DNA of 60,427 bases from Pirellulales bacterium (GCA_016936015.1 JAFGPV010000196.1:1-60427), one strand, 5' to 3'; positions 26,419 to 34,215 are shown, numbered from the stretch's first letter. Notes: generated by a model from the letters alone, not told the origin. Numbers and translations: made by a program.

Positions 26419-26993
26419 AAATGGACAATCCCCCGACGACTCCCAACCGCCGCCGTTTCCTCGCCACGGCCCTCCGCGCCGCGGGCGCCTTGGGCCTGGG
26501 CGGACTGACCGCCGGACTGGCGGCGAAACGCGGCCGGACCGGCGAGTATGTCTGGCAACTCGATCCGCAGAAGTGCATCGCCTGCGGCAACTGCGCCACC
26601 TACTGCGTCTTGGACGAGTCGGCCGTCAAGTGCGTGCACAGTTTTGCGATGTGCGGCTACTGCGACCTCTGCACGGGCTACTTCCCGCCCGAACCGATCG
26701 AGCAGCGGACCGGCGCGGAAAACCAGCTCTGTCCCACCGGCGCCATCCAGCGCGCTTTCATCGAAGATCCGTACTTCGAATACCGCATCCTCCGCGACCG
26801 CTGCATCGGCTGCGGCAAGTGCGTCAAGGGCTGCAGCGCCTTCGGCAACGGCTCGCTCTACTTGCAGGTGCAGCACGACCGCTGCCTGAACTGCAACGAG
26901 TGCGCGATCGCCGTGGCCTGCCCCTCCCAAGCCTTCCGCCGCGTCCCGGCCGACGATCCCTATCTCCTAAAAGTCCGCGGGAAACAGGCATGA
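26415..26993 (+). CDS. Tat-exported polyferredoxin (NapG-like)
   Basis: 192 aa. The twin-arginine signal RRRFLATALRAAGALGLGGL is followed by Fe-S motifs in order: CIACGNCATYC, CGYCDLC with upstream Cys, CIGCGKCVKGC and CLNCNECAIAVACP. This pattern fits three to four [4Fe-4S] clusters, as in NapG-type periplasmic electron carriers. It is fused by 4-nt overlaps to the NHL gene upstream and the NapH-like gene downstream, strong evidence for one complex. Confidence 0.88.
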   Translation: MKMDNPPTTPNRRRFLATALRAAGALGLGGLTAGLAAKRGRTGEYVWQLDPQKCIACGNCATYCVLDESAVKCVHSFAMCGYCDLCTGYFPPEPIEQRTGAENQLCPTGAIQRAFIEDPYFEYRILRDRCIGCGKCVKGCSAFGNGSLYLQVQHDRCLNCNECAIAVACPSQAFRRVPADDPYLLKVRGKQA

Positions 26994-28396
26994 AACGATT
27001 ACGCCGGGTGCCATGCCCACGCTTGCGTGGGCATGGAAAGTGCCGAAAACGTCGTTCCCTGCCCACGCGAGCGTGGGCAGGGCACCGTATAGGGGTCGGG
27101 ATTCTTTTTATTGTTTTCCTTTGTATATCTTGCAGAATATCACCGGCCGCCGAGCGATTCCCGCCGCCCGATTTCACCGACCATCAGCTCCCCGCCACCC
27201 AAGCCCCGGCGGCGCCCTCGCCGGTTTACGAATATGCCGATCTCGCTTTTCTGATCGCCGCCCTGGGACTGGCCTCCTACCTGGCCGTCAGGCGGCGCTC
27301 GCGCCGCGGGCTGTTCGTGTTGGGAATCGTCTCGCTGGCCTGGCTCGGATTCTGGCGCGAAGGCTGCATCTGCCCGATCGGGGCGATCCAGAACGTCACC
27401 CTGGCTGCCTTCAACTCGACCTACGTCCTGCCGCTGACCGTGGCGGCCTTTTTAGCCCTGCCGCTGATCGTCACGCTCTTCTTCGGGCGGACCTTCTGCG
27501 CCGCCGTCTGCCCCCTGGGCGCCGTGCAGGAACTGGTCGCGCTGAAGCCGCTCCGCGTGCCGCCGTGGCTGGACCAGGCGCTCGGCCTGTTGGCCTACGT
27601 GTACCTGGGTCTGGCGGTCTTGTTTTCCGCCACCGGCACGGCGTTCCTGATCTGCCGCTACGATCCCTTCGTCGGATTCTTCCGCCGGAGCATGGGCGCC
27701 GACATGCTGGTCTTCAGCCTCAGTTTTCTGGTGTTGGGGATCTTCATCGGCCGGCCGTATTGCCGCTACCTTTGCCCGCTGGGCGTGCTGCTGGGCTGGT
27801 TTTCCAGGATCTCCCAATGGCACGTTAAAATTCCGCCCGACCGCTGCATCCAATGCCGGCTCTGCGAAGAGGCCTGTCCCTACGGCGCAATCCGCACGCC
27901 GACGACGGTCCAACCGCCGGCAGACCACCGGCGAGGACGCCGGCGCTTGGCGCTGCTCATCGTACTCTTGCCGATCCTGATCGTCCTGGGCTTCGGCCTG
28001 GGGTGGATGTTGCGGCAGCCGCTGGCAAGGCTGAATCCCACGGTCCGGTTGGCCGAGCGGTTCTACCAGGAGCAGACCGGCCGGGTGCAGGGCACGACCG
28101 GCGCCACCGACGCCTTCCGCAACACCGGCCGACCGGCCGACGCGCTGTACGCCGAGGCCCGGTCGCTCCTGGGGAGTTTCGGCCTAGCGGGAGGCCTTTT
28201 CGGGGCCTACGTCGGGTTGGTCGTGGGCGGAAAGCTGATCTACCTCTCCGTCCGCCGCCGCCGCACCGATTACCAACCCGACCGCGCCGCCTGCGTTTCC
28301 TGCGGCCGCTGCTTCTGGTACTGTCCCGCGGAACAGGCGTTGTGGAAAAACAACCCAGCCGCTTGCGGCTTAGCAACCATGCCGGAGAAAACCTAA
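26990..28396 (+). CDS. NapH/NosR-like membrane Fe-S protein
   Basis: 468 aa. Several membrane helices carry paired CxxxCP motifs, RTFCAAVCPLGAVQELV and RPYCRYLCPLGVLLGW, with REGCICPIGAIQN before them. A cytoplasmic-type ferredoxin segment follows (CIQCRLCEEACPYGA), and a final one, CVSCGRCFWYCP, after the last helix. This is the NapH/NosR/CcoG polyferredoxin type, but without an FMN-binding domain that I can see. The ATG at 26990 overlaps the ferredoxin stop. Residues 7-32 are encoded by palindromic element M, giving a basic cytoplasmic tail, and a short repeat half (CAGCCGCTTGCGGCT) encodes part of the C-terminus. Confidence 0.85.
   Translation: MKRLRRVPCPRLRGHGKCRKRRSLPTRAWAGHRIGVGILFIVFLCISCRISPAAERFPPPDFTDHQLPATQAPAAPSPVYEYADLAFLIAALGLASYLAVRRRSRRGLFVLGIVSLAWLGFWREGCICPIGAIQNVTLAAFNSTYVLPLTVAAFLALPLIVTLFFGRTFCAAVCPLGAVQELVALKPLRVPPWLDQALGLLAYVYLGLAVLFSATGTAFLICRYDPFVGFFRRSMGADMLVFSLSFLVLGIFIGRPYCRYLCPLGVLLGWFSRISQWHVKIPPDRCIQCRLCEEACPYGAIRTPTTVQPPADHRRGRRRLALLIVLLPILIVLGFGLGWMLRQPLARLNPTVRLAERFYQEQTGRVQGTTGATDAFRNTGRPADALYAEARSLLGSFGLAGGLFGAYVGLVVGGKLIYLSVRRRRTDYQPDRAACVSCGRCFWYCPAEQALWKNNPAACGLATMPEKT
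27008..27085. repeat. Paired-palindrome element M inside the NapH-like gene
   Basis: 78 bp, 26 codons. Left half CCATGCCCACGC-TT-GCGTGGGCATGG (27011-27036); right half CCCTGCCCACGC-GA-GCGTGGGCAGGG (27057-27082). Outer GTGCC and GGCAC ends are inverted. Read in frame at the start of the protein. Confidence 0.88.
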
Positions 28397-28403
28397 TTTC
28401 CCC

Positions 28404-30164
28404 ATGCATCCCTCCGACAAATACCGCATGGCCTGCTGGACCGCTACGGTGGCGGGGGTCTTTGCGATCGTCGTCTGCGCGCTCTTGGCCTACGACTACA
28501 GCCGGAGGCTGGTCAAGGATCCCTTGGACTCCCAGGCGTACGCCGCCCTGAAAAACGCCCTGGCGCAGCAGCCGGCCAACGAGACGCTCAAGGAGCAGAT
28601 CCGCACTCTCGACCTGCAACTGCGTCGGGAATACTTCCGCCAGCGGGCGTTCACCGCGGTCGGGGCGATTCTGCTGCTTGCCGGCATTCTCATTTTCACC
28701 TTCGCCGCCAAGGCGGCCGTCACCTTGCACCGCAAGCTGCCGCAGCCCCAATTGCTGCCGCCGGTTGCCGATGCCGAGGCCCGGTGGACGCCGCGAGCCC
28801 GCTGGGCCGTAGCCGCAATGGCCGGGCTGTTGATCGCCCTGGCTTTGGGATTGAGTTTCACATTCCGTTCGCAGTTGCCGCCGACTGAAGGGAACCCGCT
28901 TGTAGGAGGCGGCTCCCGCCGCCGATCCGAAGAACCAGCGAGTACCGTCGGCGGCAGGAGCCGCCTCCTACAAGCGGAATTCCCTCCCGCCGATCCCGAA
29001 TACGCTCGGGCCTGGCCGCGGTTTCGCGGTGCCGGCGGCCGGGGCGTCTCAGCCTATGAAAACATCCCGACGGACTGGGACGTCCTCGCCGGTAAAAACG
29101 TCCGCTGGAAGACGCCCGTCCCCCTGCCGGGCAACAATTCGCCGGTGGTCTGGAAGGATCGGGTCTTCTTAAGCGGCGCGGACAAAAACCGGCGCGAGGT
29201 CTACTGCTTCGACGCCGCGACGGGAAAGATCCTCTGGACCCGGCCGGTCCCCGGCCCGTCGCGCGTCCCCGGCGTGATGGAAGACACCGGCTACGCCGCC
29301 CCCACGGTCGCCGCCGACGGCCGCCGGGTTTTTGCGATCTTCGCCGACGGTGCGCTGGCTGCTTTCGACTTCGACGGCCGGCCGGCCTGGTCGAAGGACC
29401 TCGGCATTCCCGACAACATGTACGGCCACGCCCAATCGCTGCTGACCTACCGCCATCTGCTCCTGGTCCCGTTCGACCAGGGAACGGCCGAGCAGCCTAA
29501 GTCGAAACTCTACGCTTTCAATTCCGCCGACGGAAAAATTGTCTGGCAAGTCAATCGGCCCGTGCCGAACTCCTGGGCCACACCGATCGTGATCCCCAGC
29601 GACGGGTGCGACCTGATCGTAACCGCCGCCTTCCCCTGGATCATCGCCTACGACCTCCGCGACGGAACGGAGGTCTGGCGGGTCAAAGGGATGCCGCCGG
29701 ACACGGGCGCCTCGCCGACGTTCGCCGCGGGCAAAGTCTACGCCGCCAACGACGGGACGGAACTGTCGGCCATCCGCCCCGACGGCCGGGGCGACGTGAC
29801 CGCCACCCACGTCGTCTGGAAGGGCGAAGACGGCCTGCCCGACACGTGCAGCGTCCTGGCCGACCGGCGTTTTGTCTTTCTACTGGACCTGACCGGCGCC
29901 CTGACCTGCTACGACGCCGAAAAAGGCGAAGTCCTCTGGTACGAGGACTTTGAGGACGGCTTCTCCTCCTCGCCGAGCCTGGTCGGCAACCACGTTTACC
30001 TCTTCGCCAAGTCGGGCAAGTGCTGGGTCGTCGAACCGACGCCGGAAGGCTGTAAAAGGATCGGCGAAAACCAGCTCGGCGAACCCTGCGTCACCAGCCC
30101 CGCCTTCCAAGACGGCCGCTTCTACATCCGCGGCCAGACGCACCTCTTCTGTATCGGCAAATAA
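28404..30164 (+). CDS. Multi-helix PQQ-like beta-propeller protein 2
   Basis: 586 aa. Helices near 12-32 (ATVAGVFAIVVCALLAYDY), 75-95 (AVGAILLLAGILIFTFA) and 130-155 (WAVAAMAGLLIALALGLSFT) surround a short helical cytoplasmic segment. Residues 165-192 come from repeat element N. The propeller then runs to the end: WPRFRGAGGRGVSAYENIPT, TGKILWTRPVPGPSRVPGVM, DGKIVWQVNRPVPNSWATPI, GEVLWYEDFEDGFSSSPSL. The WPRFRG...N.P..WDV opening is typical of planctomycete PQQ-like proteins. It starts 7 bp after the NapH-like stop; last gene of the module. Confidence 0.85.
   Translation: MHPSDKYRMACWTATVAGVFAIVVCALLAYDYSRRLVKDPLDSQAYAALKNALAQQPANETLKEQIRTLDLQLRREYFRQRAFTAVGAILLLAGILIFTFAAKAAVTLHRKLPQPQLLPPVADAEARWTPRARWAVAAMAGLLIALALGLSFTFRSQLPPTEGNPLVGGGSRRRSEEPASTVGGRSRLLQAEFPPADPEYARAWPRFRGAGGRGVSAYENIPTDWDVLAGKNVRWKTPVPLPGNNSPVVWKDRVFLSGADKNRREVYCFDAATGKILWTRPVPGPSRVPGVMEDTGYAAPTVAADGRRVFAIFADGALAAFDFDGRPAWSKDLGIPDNMYGHAQSLLTYRHLLLVPFDQGTAEQPKSKLYAFNSADGKIVWQVNRPVPNSWATPIVIPSDGCDLIVTAAFPWIIAYDLRDGTEVWRVKGMPPDTGASPTFAAGKVYAANDGTELSAIRPDGRGDVTATHVVWKGEDGLPDTCSVLADRRFVFLLDLTGALTCYDAEKGEVLWYEDFEDGFSSSPSLVGNHVYLFAKSGKCWVVEPTPEGCKRIGENQLGEPCVTSPAFQDGRFYIRGQTHLFCIGK
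28897..28977. repeat. Paired-palindrome element N inside the propeller-2 gene
   Basis: 81 bp, exactly 27 codons. The arms at 28897-28924 and 28950-28977 are inverted copies with one mismatch in 28 (CCGCTTGTAGGAGGCGGCTC at the left end). It encodes a Gly/Arg/Ser-rich linker between the last helix and the propeller. Confidence 0.9.
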
Positions 30165-30307
30165 CTCCCCTCTCCCTTTGGGAGAGGGGCCGGGGGTGAG
30201 GGCAGCTTGACCACGGCAATCGCTGTTAATAAATGTCCGATATTACTGTGCGTGCCCTCACCCTAACCCTCTCCCCGACCAACCTGCGGTTGGTGCCCGG
30301 AGAGGGG
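30165..30307. repeat. Paired element R, CCCTCTCCC family, with nested hairpin
   Basis: The left half at 30165-30205 is CTCCCCTCTCCCTTTGGGAG and on to GGGTGAGGG. The right half at 30253-30307 is CCCTCACCCTAACCCTCTCC then an inserted GACCAACCTGCGGTTGGTGC palindrome in the loop position, then GAGAGGGGAC. It lies between convergent genes and may serve as their terminator. Confidence 0.85.
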
Positions 30308-30315
30308 ACATGCAA

Positions 30316-30966
30316 TCACTCCACCCCGTGCGAATGATAATCGGCGTTGTGGAGGAATTCGAGCACCGGGGCGGCGTGCTGCCAGACCTCCGGCATGAAC
30401 ATGTCGCGCAGCGTCAGCCGGAGGACGTTTTTCAGGTCGTGGCTGAGCGATCCCTTGCCGGTGATCTTCTGGCAGATCACGTCGTCTCCTTCGGCCAGGA
30501 CGGTCAAGGCCCAGCGCTTCGCCAGTTCGTAGGTCATCAGCCCGACCAGCCGCAGGCCCTCGTCCGTGTTACGGAGCTTGAGTTCGACCAGCGTAAAGGT
30601 CCCCTCCTTGGGCAGTTTATCGGCATTGCGATGGACGGGGATCATGCCCGAGAGGGTTTTCAGCATCCAGCCCTTGCCGTCGTTGGCCCACGTGGCGAAG
30701 ACGTGGGCCCGGTCGCAGATCAGGTAGCGGTTCTGCCGGTCGAGCCGTTCCAGGTGGATCGTCGTCGGCAGCCGCTCCTTCTTGCCGACCAGGTGGGCCG
30801 CGTTGGCCGCCGGCTCGTCCAGCGGCGTCGAGGGTAGTTGCTCATGGTCCTCGGGAATCAGAATTTTCACCGGCTCGCCGCACTTCGGACACGGCCGGAC
30901 CTCGCCTTCCAAGTGCTCCTTCGCCTTCAACTTCGTCCCGCAATGCGGACAAACGATCTGGATCAT
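30316..30966 (-). CDS. Zinc-ribbon protein of unknown function
   Basis: 216 aa. The N-terminus is a double CxxC zinc ribbon, IVCPHCGTKLKAKE then RPCPKCGEPV (Cys 6, 9, ~26, 29), of the kind often found at the start of planctomycete proteins. The rest (YLICDRAHVFATWANDGKGW, LRLTLRDMFMPEVWQHAAPV) is not recognised. ATG 30966. Convergent with the redox module across element R; upstream lies a repeat-rich gap. Confidence 0.72.
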   Translation of the reverse strand: MIQIVCPHCGTKLKAKEHLEGEVRPCPKCGEPVKILIPEDHEQLPSTPLDEPAANAAHLVGKKERLPTTIHLERLDRQNRYLICDRAHVFATWANDGKGWMLKTLSGMIPVHRNADKLPKEGTFTLVELKLRNTDEGLRLVGLMTYELAKRWALTVLAEGDDVICQKITGKGSLSHDLKNVLRLTLRDMFMPEVWQHAAPVLEFLHNADYHSHGVE

Positions 30967-31187
30967 GGCACGAATCAGGAAAAAGGCCTCAGCGAGCCGG
31001 GCCGTCCCCGGCCCCGGCGGGAAGGGGGATCATTTTACGACCAATTCATTCTACTCGCCGCAACCCCTTTGTATAGACCGCTTTTTGGCCTCGATTATTT
31101 CCAGTAACAAATGCCCTCCCCCTGAAGCCGCGAAAAAGAGAAAAACACTGTCTCAATTTAGTCATTTGCAGCAAAGCACTCGAAAAG

Positions 31188-31370
31188 GCCCGGAGGGCTG
31201 ACTTCGTGTAGCCGGTGGCGTAAGCCACCGGGACGCGATCATCAAAAACTCCCCAAGGCCCGAAGGGCCGGCATGAAGCCCATATCGCCCTTTCAGGGCT
31301 TTCGCAAGGTGCGGGGACCAAGATTTCCGGTGGTTTCCACCACCGGCTACACGACGCCAGCCCTCCGGGC
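31188..31370. repeat. 183-bp MITE-like element with long terminal inverted repeats
   Basis: The 473-bp gap 30,967-31,439 holds no gene I can support. Its right half is this element: ends GCCCGGAGGGCTG (31188-31200) and CAGCCCTCCGGGC (31358-31370), with the inversion continuing ~44 bp per side through CGTGTAGCCGGTGG with a few mismatches. Each end contains its own hairpin (CCGGTGGCGTAAGCCACCGG). The interior has further small palindromes, GGCCCGAAGGGCC and GCCCTTTCAGGGC. No target-site duplication is evident. The left half of the gap (30,967-31,160) shows nothing recognisable. Confidence 0.75.
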
Positions 31371-31403
31371 TTGTTTGCCTGGAATTCAATCCTGCTGCAA
31401 ACG

Positions 31404-31427
31404 GCTGAAATCTAACCAAATTTCAGC
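31404..31427 (-). terminator. Possible hairpin after queC
   Basis: GCTGAAAT and ATTTCAGC arms around an 8-nt loop, 13 bp beyond the queC stop on the minus strand. There is no U-tract, so termination is only a possibility. Confidence 0.35.
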
Positions 31428-31439
31428 ATCTCCACTCCT

Positions 31440-32105
31440 TCATCCTTCCGCGTACCTCGTCGGATCCGCCATGCCGGCCAAGCCGAACGCCTGCCGGCGC
31501 TCGCGGCACTTGTTGCAGACGCCGCAGTGGAGGCCACGTTGGGGATTAATGCACGAGAAGGTCAGTTCCAGCGGCAGCGAGCGGCCGAGCTGCATCACCT
31601 CGCGTTTCGACATTGTACCGAAGGGACGGACCAGCCGCGGGCCGCCGTCGGTGGCCGTCCGGAGGAGCGACTCGAATTGCCGGAAGAACTCGTCGGTGGC
31701 GTCGCCGAACGGGCTGCTGCCCAGCACGGCCAAAGCCAGTTCCTCGATCCCGTGCATCCGGCACCAAATCGCCGGTTTGACGGCCAGCAGCAGGTTCCTG
31801 CCCGGCAGATAGACCGCCTCGTCGGCGGTCCGGGCGTCGGGCACGTCCCGGCCCGTGATGCTCCAGTGCATGCCGTAGAGATCCGCAAGCGGCATCTCCA
31901 GTTCGACCAGCGGCCGGAGCCGGTCGTCGTTGAGGGCAATTAAAAGCGCCTTCAATGCCCACAGTTCCTCCCGCTGCCAGACCAAACCCGACTGGACGTA
32001 GAACGGCTGCACGGTCCGGCCCTGTTGCAGCAAATGTCCGAGGAGAATCGAGCTGTCCAACCCGCCGCTGATGAGCAAGCCGATCGTTGGGGGAGGATTT
32101 TCCAT
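31440..32105 (-). CDS. queC: 7-cyano-7-deazaguanine (preQ0) synthase QueC-like
   Basis: 221 aa. ATP-dependent enzyme converting 7-carboxy-7-deazaguanine to preQ0 for queuosine-type tRNA modification. It has the PP-loop SGGLDSS (13-19), a GRNLLLA-type motif (LPGRNLLLAVKPAIW) and the C-terminal zinc-site cysteines CINPQRGLHCGVCNKC. It matches the family length. ATG 32105 is 2 bp after the arfB stop, so translation is probably coupled. No queD, queE or queF is in view. A degree of doubt: some PP-loop homologues act on other substrates. Confidence 0.85.
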   Translation of the reverse strand: MENPPPTIGLLISGGLDSSILLGHLLQQGRTVQPFYVQSGLVWQREELWALKALLIALNDDRLRPLVELEMPLADLYGMHWSITGRDVPDARTADEAVYLPGRNLLLAVKPAIWCRMHGIEELALAVLGSSPFGDATDEFFRQFESLLRTATDGGPRLVRPFGTMSKREVMQLGRSLPLELTFSCINPQRGLHCGVCNKCRERRQAFGLAGMADPTRYAEG

Positions 32106-32107
32106 GC

Positions 32108-32527
32108 TTATTCGTCCCCTGTCATCCGTCGTCCGCGTTTGCGTTGCGACCGGCGGCGTTTGGCGTCCAGGCGGCGGCGGACGGAGCCGCGGGTGGGCCG
32201 GGTCGGTTTCCGCCGCTTCGGCGGCCGGGCAACTGCGGCCAGCATCGCCCGGAGTTTCTCCAGGCAATCGGCGGCGTTCCGGCCCGCCTCGCGGAACCGC
32301 TGGCTCTGGAGCACCAAGTCGCCCTCCCGCGTGATCCGCCGGCTGTAGGCCGCACAAAACCGCCGGTGGACCTCCTCCGGCAGCCGCTCCGTCTCCCGCA
32401 CCCGCCACCGCAGCACCGCCTTGGTGTTGACCTTGTTGACGTTCTGCCCCCCCGGCCCGGCGCTGCGGGCGAAGGTGATACTCACTTCGTCCAACGGGAT
32501 CGGCAAATGGGCGGCAGATTTTGGCAT
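32108..32527 (-). CDS. arfB: Peptidyl-tRNA hydrolase ArfB (ribosome rescue)
   Basis: 139 aa. It releases peptides from stalled ribosomes lacking a stop codon. The class-I release-factor GGQ motif is at residues 26-28 (RSAGPGGQNVNKVNTKAVLR), and the C-terminal tail is highly basic (KRRKPTRPTR, RRRLDAKRRRSQRKRGRR), as required to fill the mRNA channel. The codon-recognition domains of RF1/RF2 are absent, as expected. ATG 32527. It is directly upstream of queC. Confidence 0.92.
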   Translation of the reverse strand: MPKSAAHLPIPLDEVSITFARSAGPGGQNVNKVNTKAVLRWRVRETERLPEEVHRRFCAAYSRRITREGDLVLQSQRFREAGRNAADCLEKLRAMLAAVARPPKRRKPTRPTRGSVRRRLDAKRRRSQRKRGRRMTGDE

Positions 32528-32677
32528 GGAAAAAAAGAATCCCCAAGCGTCGCATTGTACGCTTGAAAAGATGTCGACGAAAGGCGCTCCTGATCAAGAT
32601 CCTCCGGATTTTTCGCGATTTCAGGGGTTGCCCCGAAGGGCCTGATCGACAACTATTATAGAGGTGAGGAAAAGGTC

Positions 32678-34075
32678 ATGAGCGTGAAATCGGAAATCGT
32701 TGTCTTTGATGAGCGAGCCGCTTCCCGGCACCGGGCTGCACGCAGCTTGCGGGACCGGGGGCACGAAGTGACTTGTTTCGACAGCCCCCAGAAAGCGCTG
32801 GATCATATCAAGAAATCCACCGGGCTCGTGGTGGGGCGAGTTCACGCCAGCCGGTCGGGCGACTTGGAGCTTTTCCGGGAAACCGGCAACGAACCCCAGG
32901 GGCCCCCTTTCCTGATCGTCATTGAGGCGGACGGGGTTGGTTCCGTGCTTCAGGTCCGCAAACTGGGGCGACTGGATCTCGGAGAACACGGAATCGCCAC
33001 CCGGGACCTGGCTTGGCTGGCCGACGAGTGCGCCCGGCGGGAGTCGGTGCAAAATCGGGCCGGCGGAGATTCCTCCAAAGCCCTGTGCTGCGGGCGCACG
33101 GGCCCCATCGTGGGAGAATCCTCCGCCATCCGGAACGTCCTGGACCGCATGGTCCGGGCCGCGCGGAGCGACAGCACCGTCTTGATCACCGGGGAGTCCG
33201 GCGTTGGGAAAGAACTCGTGGCCAAGGCCGTCCACCAAAACAGCCCCCGATGCCGCGGCCCCTTCGTCGCCGTCAACATGGCGGCGGTCGCGGAAAGTTT
33301 GATCGAAAGCGAACTGTTCGGCCACATCTCGGGGGCTTTCACCGGCGCCACCACGGGACGCAAAGGACGTTTTGAGGCCGCCCACCGGGGCACGCTCTTC
33401 ATCGACGAGATCGGCGACTTGCGGCCCGACTGCCAGGCCAAGCTGCTCCGGGTCCTCGAAAACCGCACCGTCAATCCCGTCGGAAGCAACGAGGAGATCG
33501 AAGTCGACGTCCGCGTCGTGGCGGCCACCAGCCGCAACCTGCAGGAAATGGTCGATCAAGGACAGTTCCGCAAAGAACTGATGTATCGGCTGAAAGTGGT
33601 CGAGATCGAGGTGCCGCCCTTGCGCAAACGGCGGGGGGACATTCCCCTCCTGGTCGGGCATTTCCTCCAGGAACTCTGCCAAAGGAACAATCGGACGATG
33701 CTCCAATTGGAACCGGAACTGCTCCAGTTGCTCAAACAGTGCCCTTGGCCGGGCAACGTCCGCCAGCTTCGCAACTGCATCGAAAGCATGGTGGTGATGG
33801 CGCGGGATAAACGGCTGACCTTGGCGGAGTTGCCCCCTTGGATTCAGCTGGAACTCCCCGGTAAAGAGGAAGAATTCGAAATTCCCCGGAATCTCACCCT
33901 GGACGATCTGGAAAGGCTGGCCGTGAGCCAGGCGTTGAAACGCTGCCGTGGAATCCGCACCCGCGCCGCAAAAGCTTTAGGCATCTCCCCGCGCACCCTC
34001 CATCGGAAGCTCCGGCAGTGGCGGATCGACGAACGGCCTCCGCTGCGGAAGGAGCGTCCCCCCGCGCTGCCGTGA
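32678..34075 (+). CDS. Sigma-54-dependent transcriptional activator, degenerate receiver
   Basis: 465-aa NtrC-type regulator. The N-terminal ~120 residues follow a receiver fold (EIVVFDERAASRHRAARSLR), but the phospho-acceptor position reads VVGRVHASRSGDLEL with no Asp and the Thr/Lys sites are lost. The AAA+ domain is intact: Walker A GESGVGKE (172-179), GAFTGA (219-224) for sigma-54 contact, Walker B GTLFIDE. A Fis-type helix-turn-helix ends the protein (RTRAAKALGISPRTLHRKLR). ATG 32678 follows GAGG-rich sequence. I infer phosphorylation-independent control; likely targets are the two small genes downstream. Confidence 0.9.
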   Translation: MSVKSEIVVFDERAASRHRAARSLRDRGHEVTCFDSPQKALDHIKKSTGLVVGRVHASRSGDLELFRETGNEPQGPPFLIVIEADGVGSVLQVRKLGRLDLGEHGIATRDLAWLADECARRESVQNRAGGDSSKALCCGRTGPIVGESSAIRNVLDRMVRAARSDSTVLITGESGVGKELVAKAVHQNSPRCRGPFVAVNMAAVAESLIESELFGHISGAFTGATTGRKGRFEAAHRGTLFIDEIGDLRPDCQAKLLRVLENRTVNPVGSNEEIEVDVRVVAATSRNLQEMVDQGQFRKELMYRLKVVEIEVPPLRKRRGDIPLLVGHFLQELCQRNNRTMLQLEPELLQLLKQCPWPGNVRQLRNCIESMVVMARDKRLTLAELPPWIQLELPGKEEEFEIPRNLTLDDLERLAVSQALKRCRGIRTRAAKALGISPRTLHRKLRQWRIDERPPLRKERPPALP

Positions 34076-34103
34076 CAGAATATCACTGCCCCGGATTGCC
34101 GGC

Positions 34104-34128
34104 GGGACATTTTGTCCCTGGTTTTTCT
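34104..34128. promoter_or_regulatory. GGGACA-TTT-TGTCCC palindrome (activator site or terminator)
   Basis: Perfect 6-bp arms at 34104-34109 and 34113-34118. A second half-site, TTTTTGTCCC, occurs at 34278-34287. It lies about 100 bp upstream of the -24/-12-like promoter, a normal distance for a sigma-54 enhancer site. Because GGTTTTT follows, it could equally be the terminator of the regulator gene. Confidence 0.4.
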
Positions 34129-34215
34129 GGTCGGACGACGTTCTTCCCGATCAATCGCCCTGCAATTACGGAATAAGTCCCGTATTTCCATGTGCCTGCC
34201 GCAATTCCGATGCGA

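Noticed and set aside
23913-30164. Nitrous-oxide or nitrate reductase operon because of NapG/NapH/NosR-like proteins
   Set aside because: No NosZ, NapA or other catalytic subunit is present, and the membrane protein lacks a visible FMN domain.
2826-31370. CRISPR array from the many short repeats
   Set aside because: Repeats are palindromic pairs of differing sequence at scattered sites, not regularly spaced direct repeats with unique spacers, and no cas genes are present.
32108-32527. Peptide chain release factor RF1/RF2 fragment
   Set aside because: The length, the N-terminal GGQ and the basic tail fit ArfB as a complete protein.
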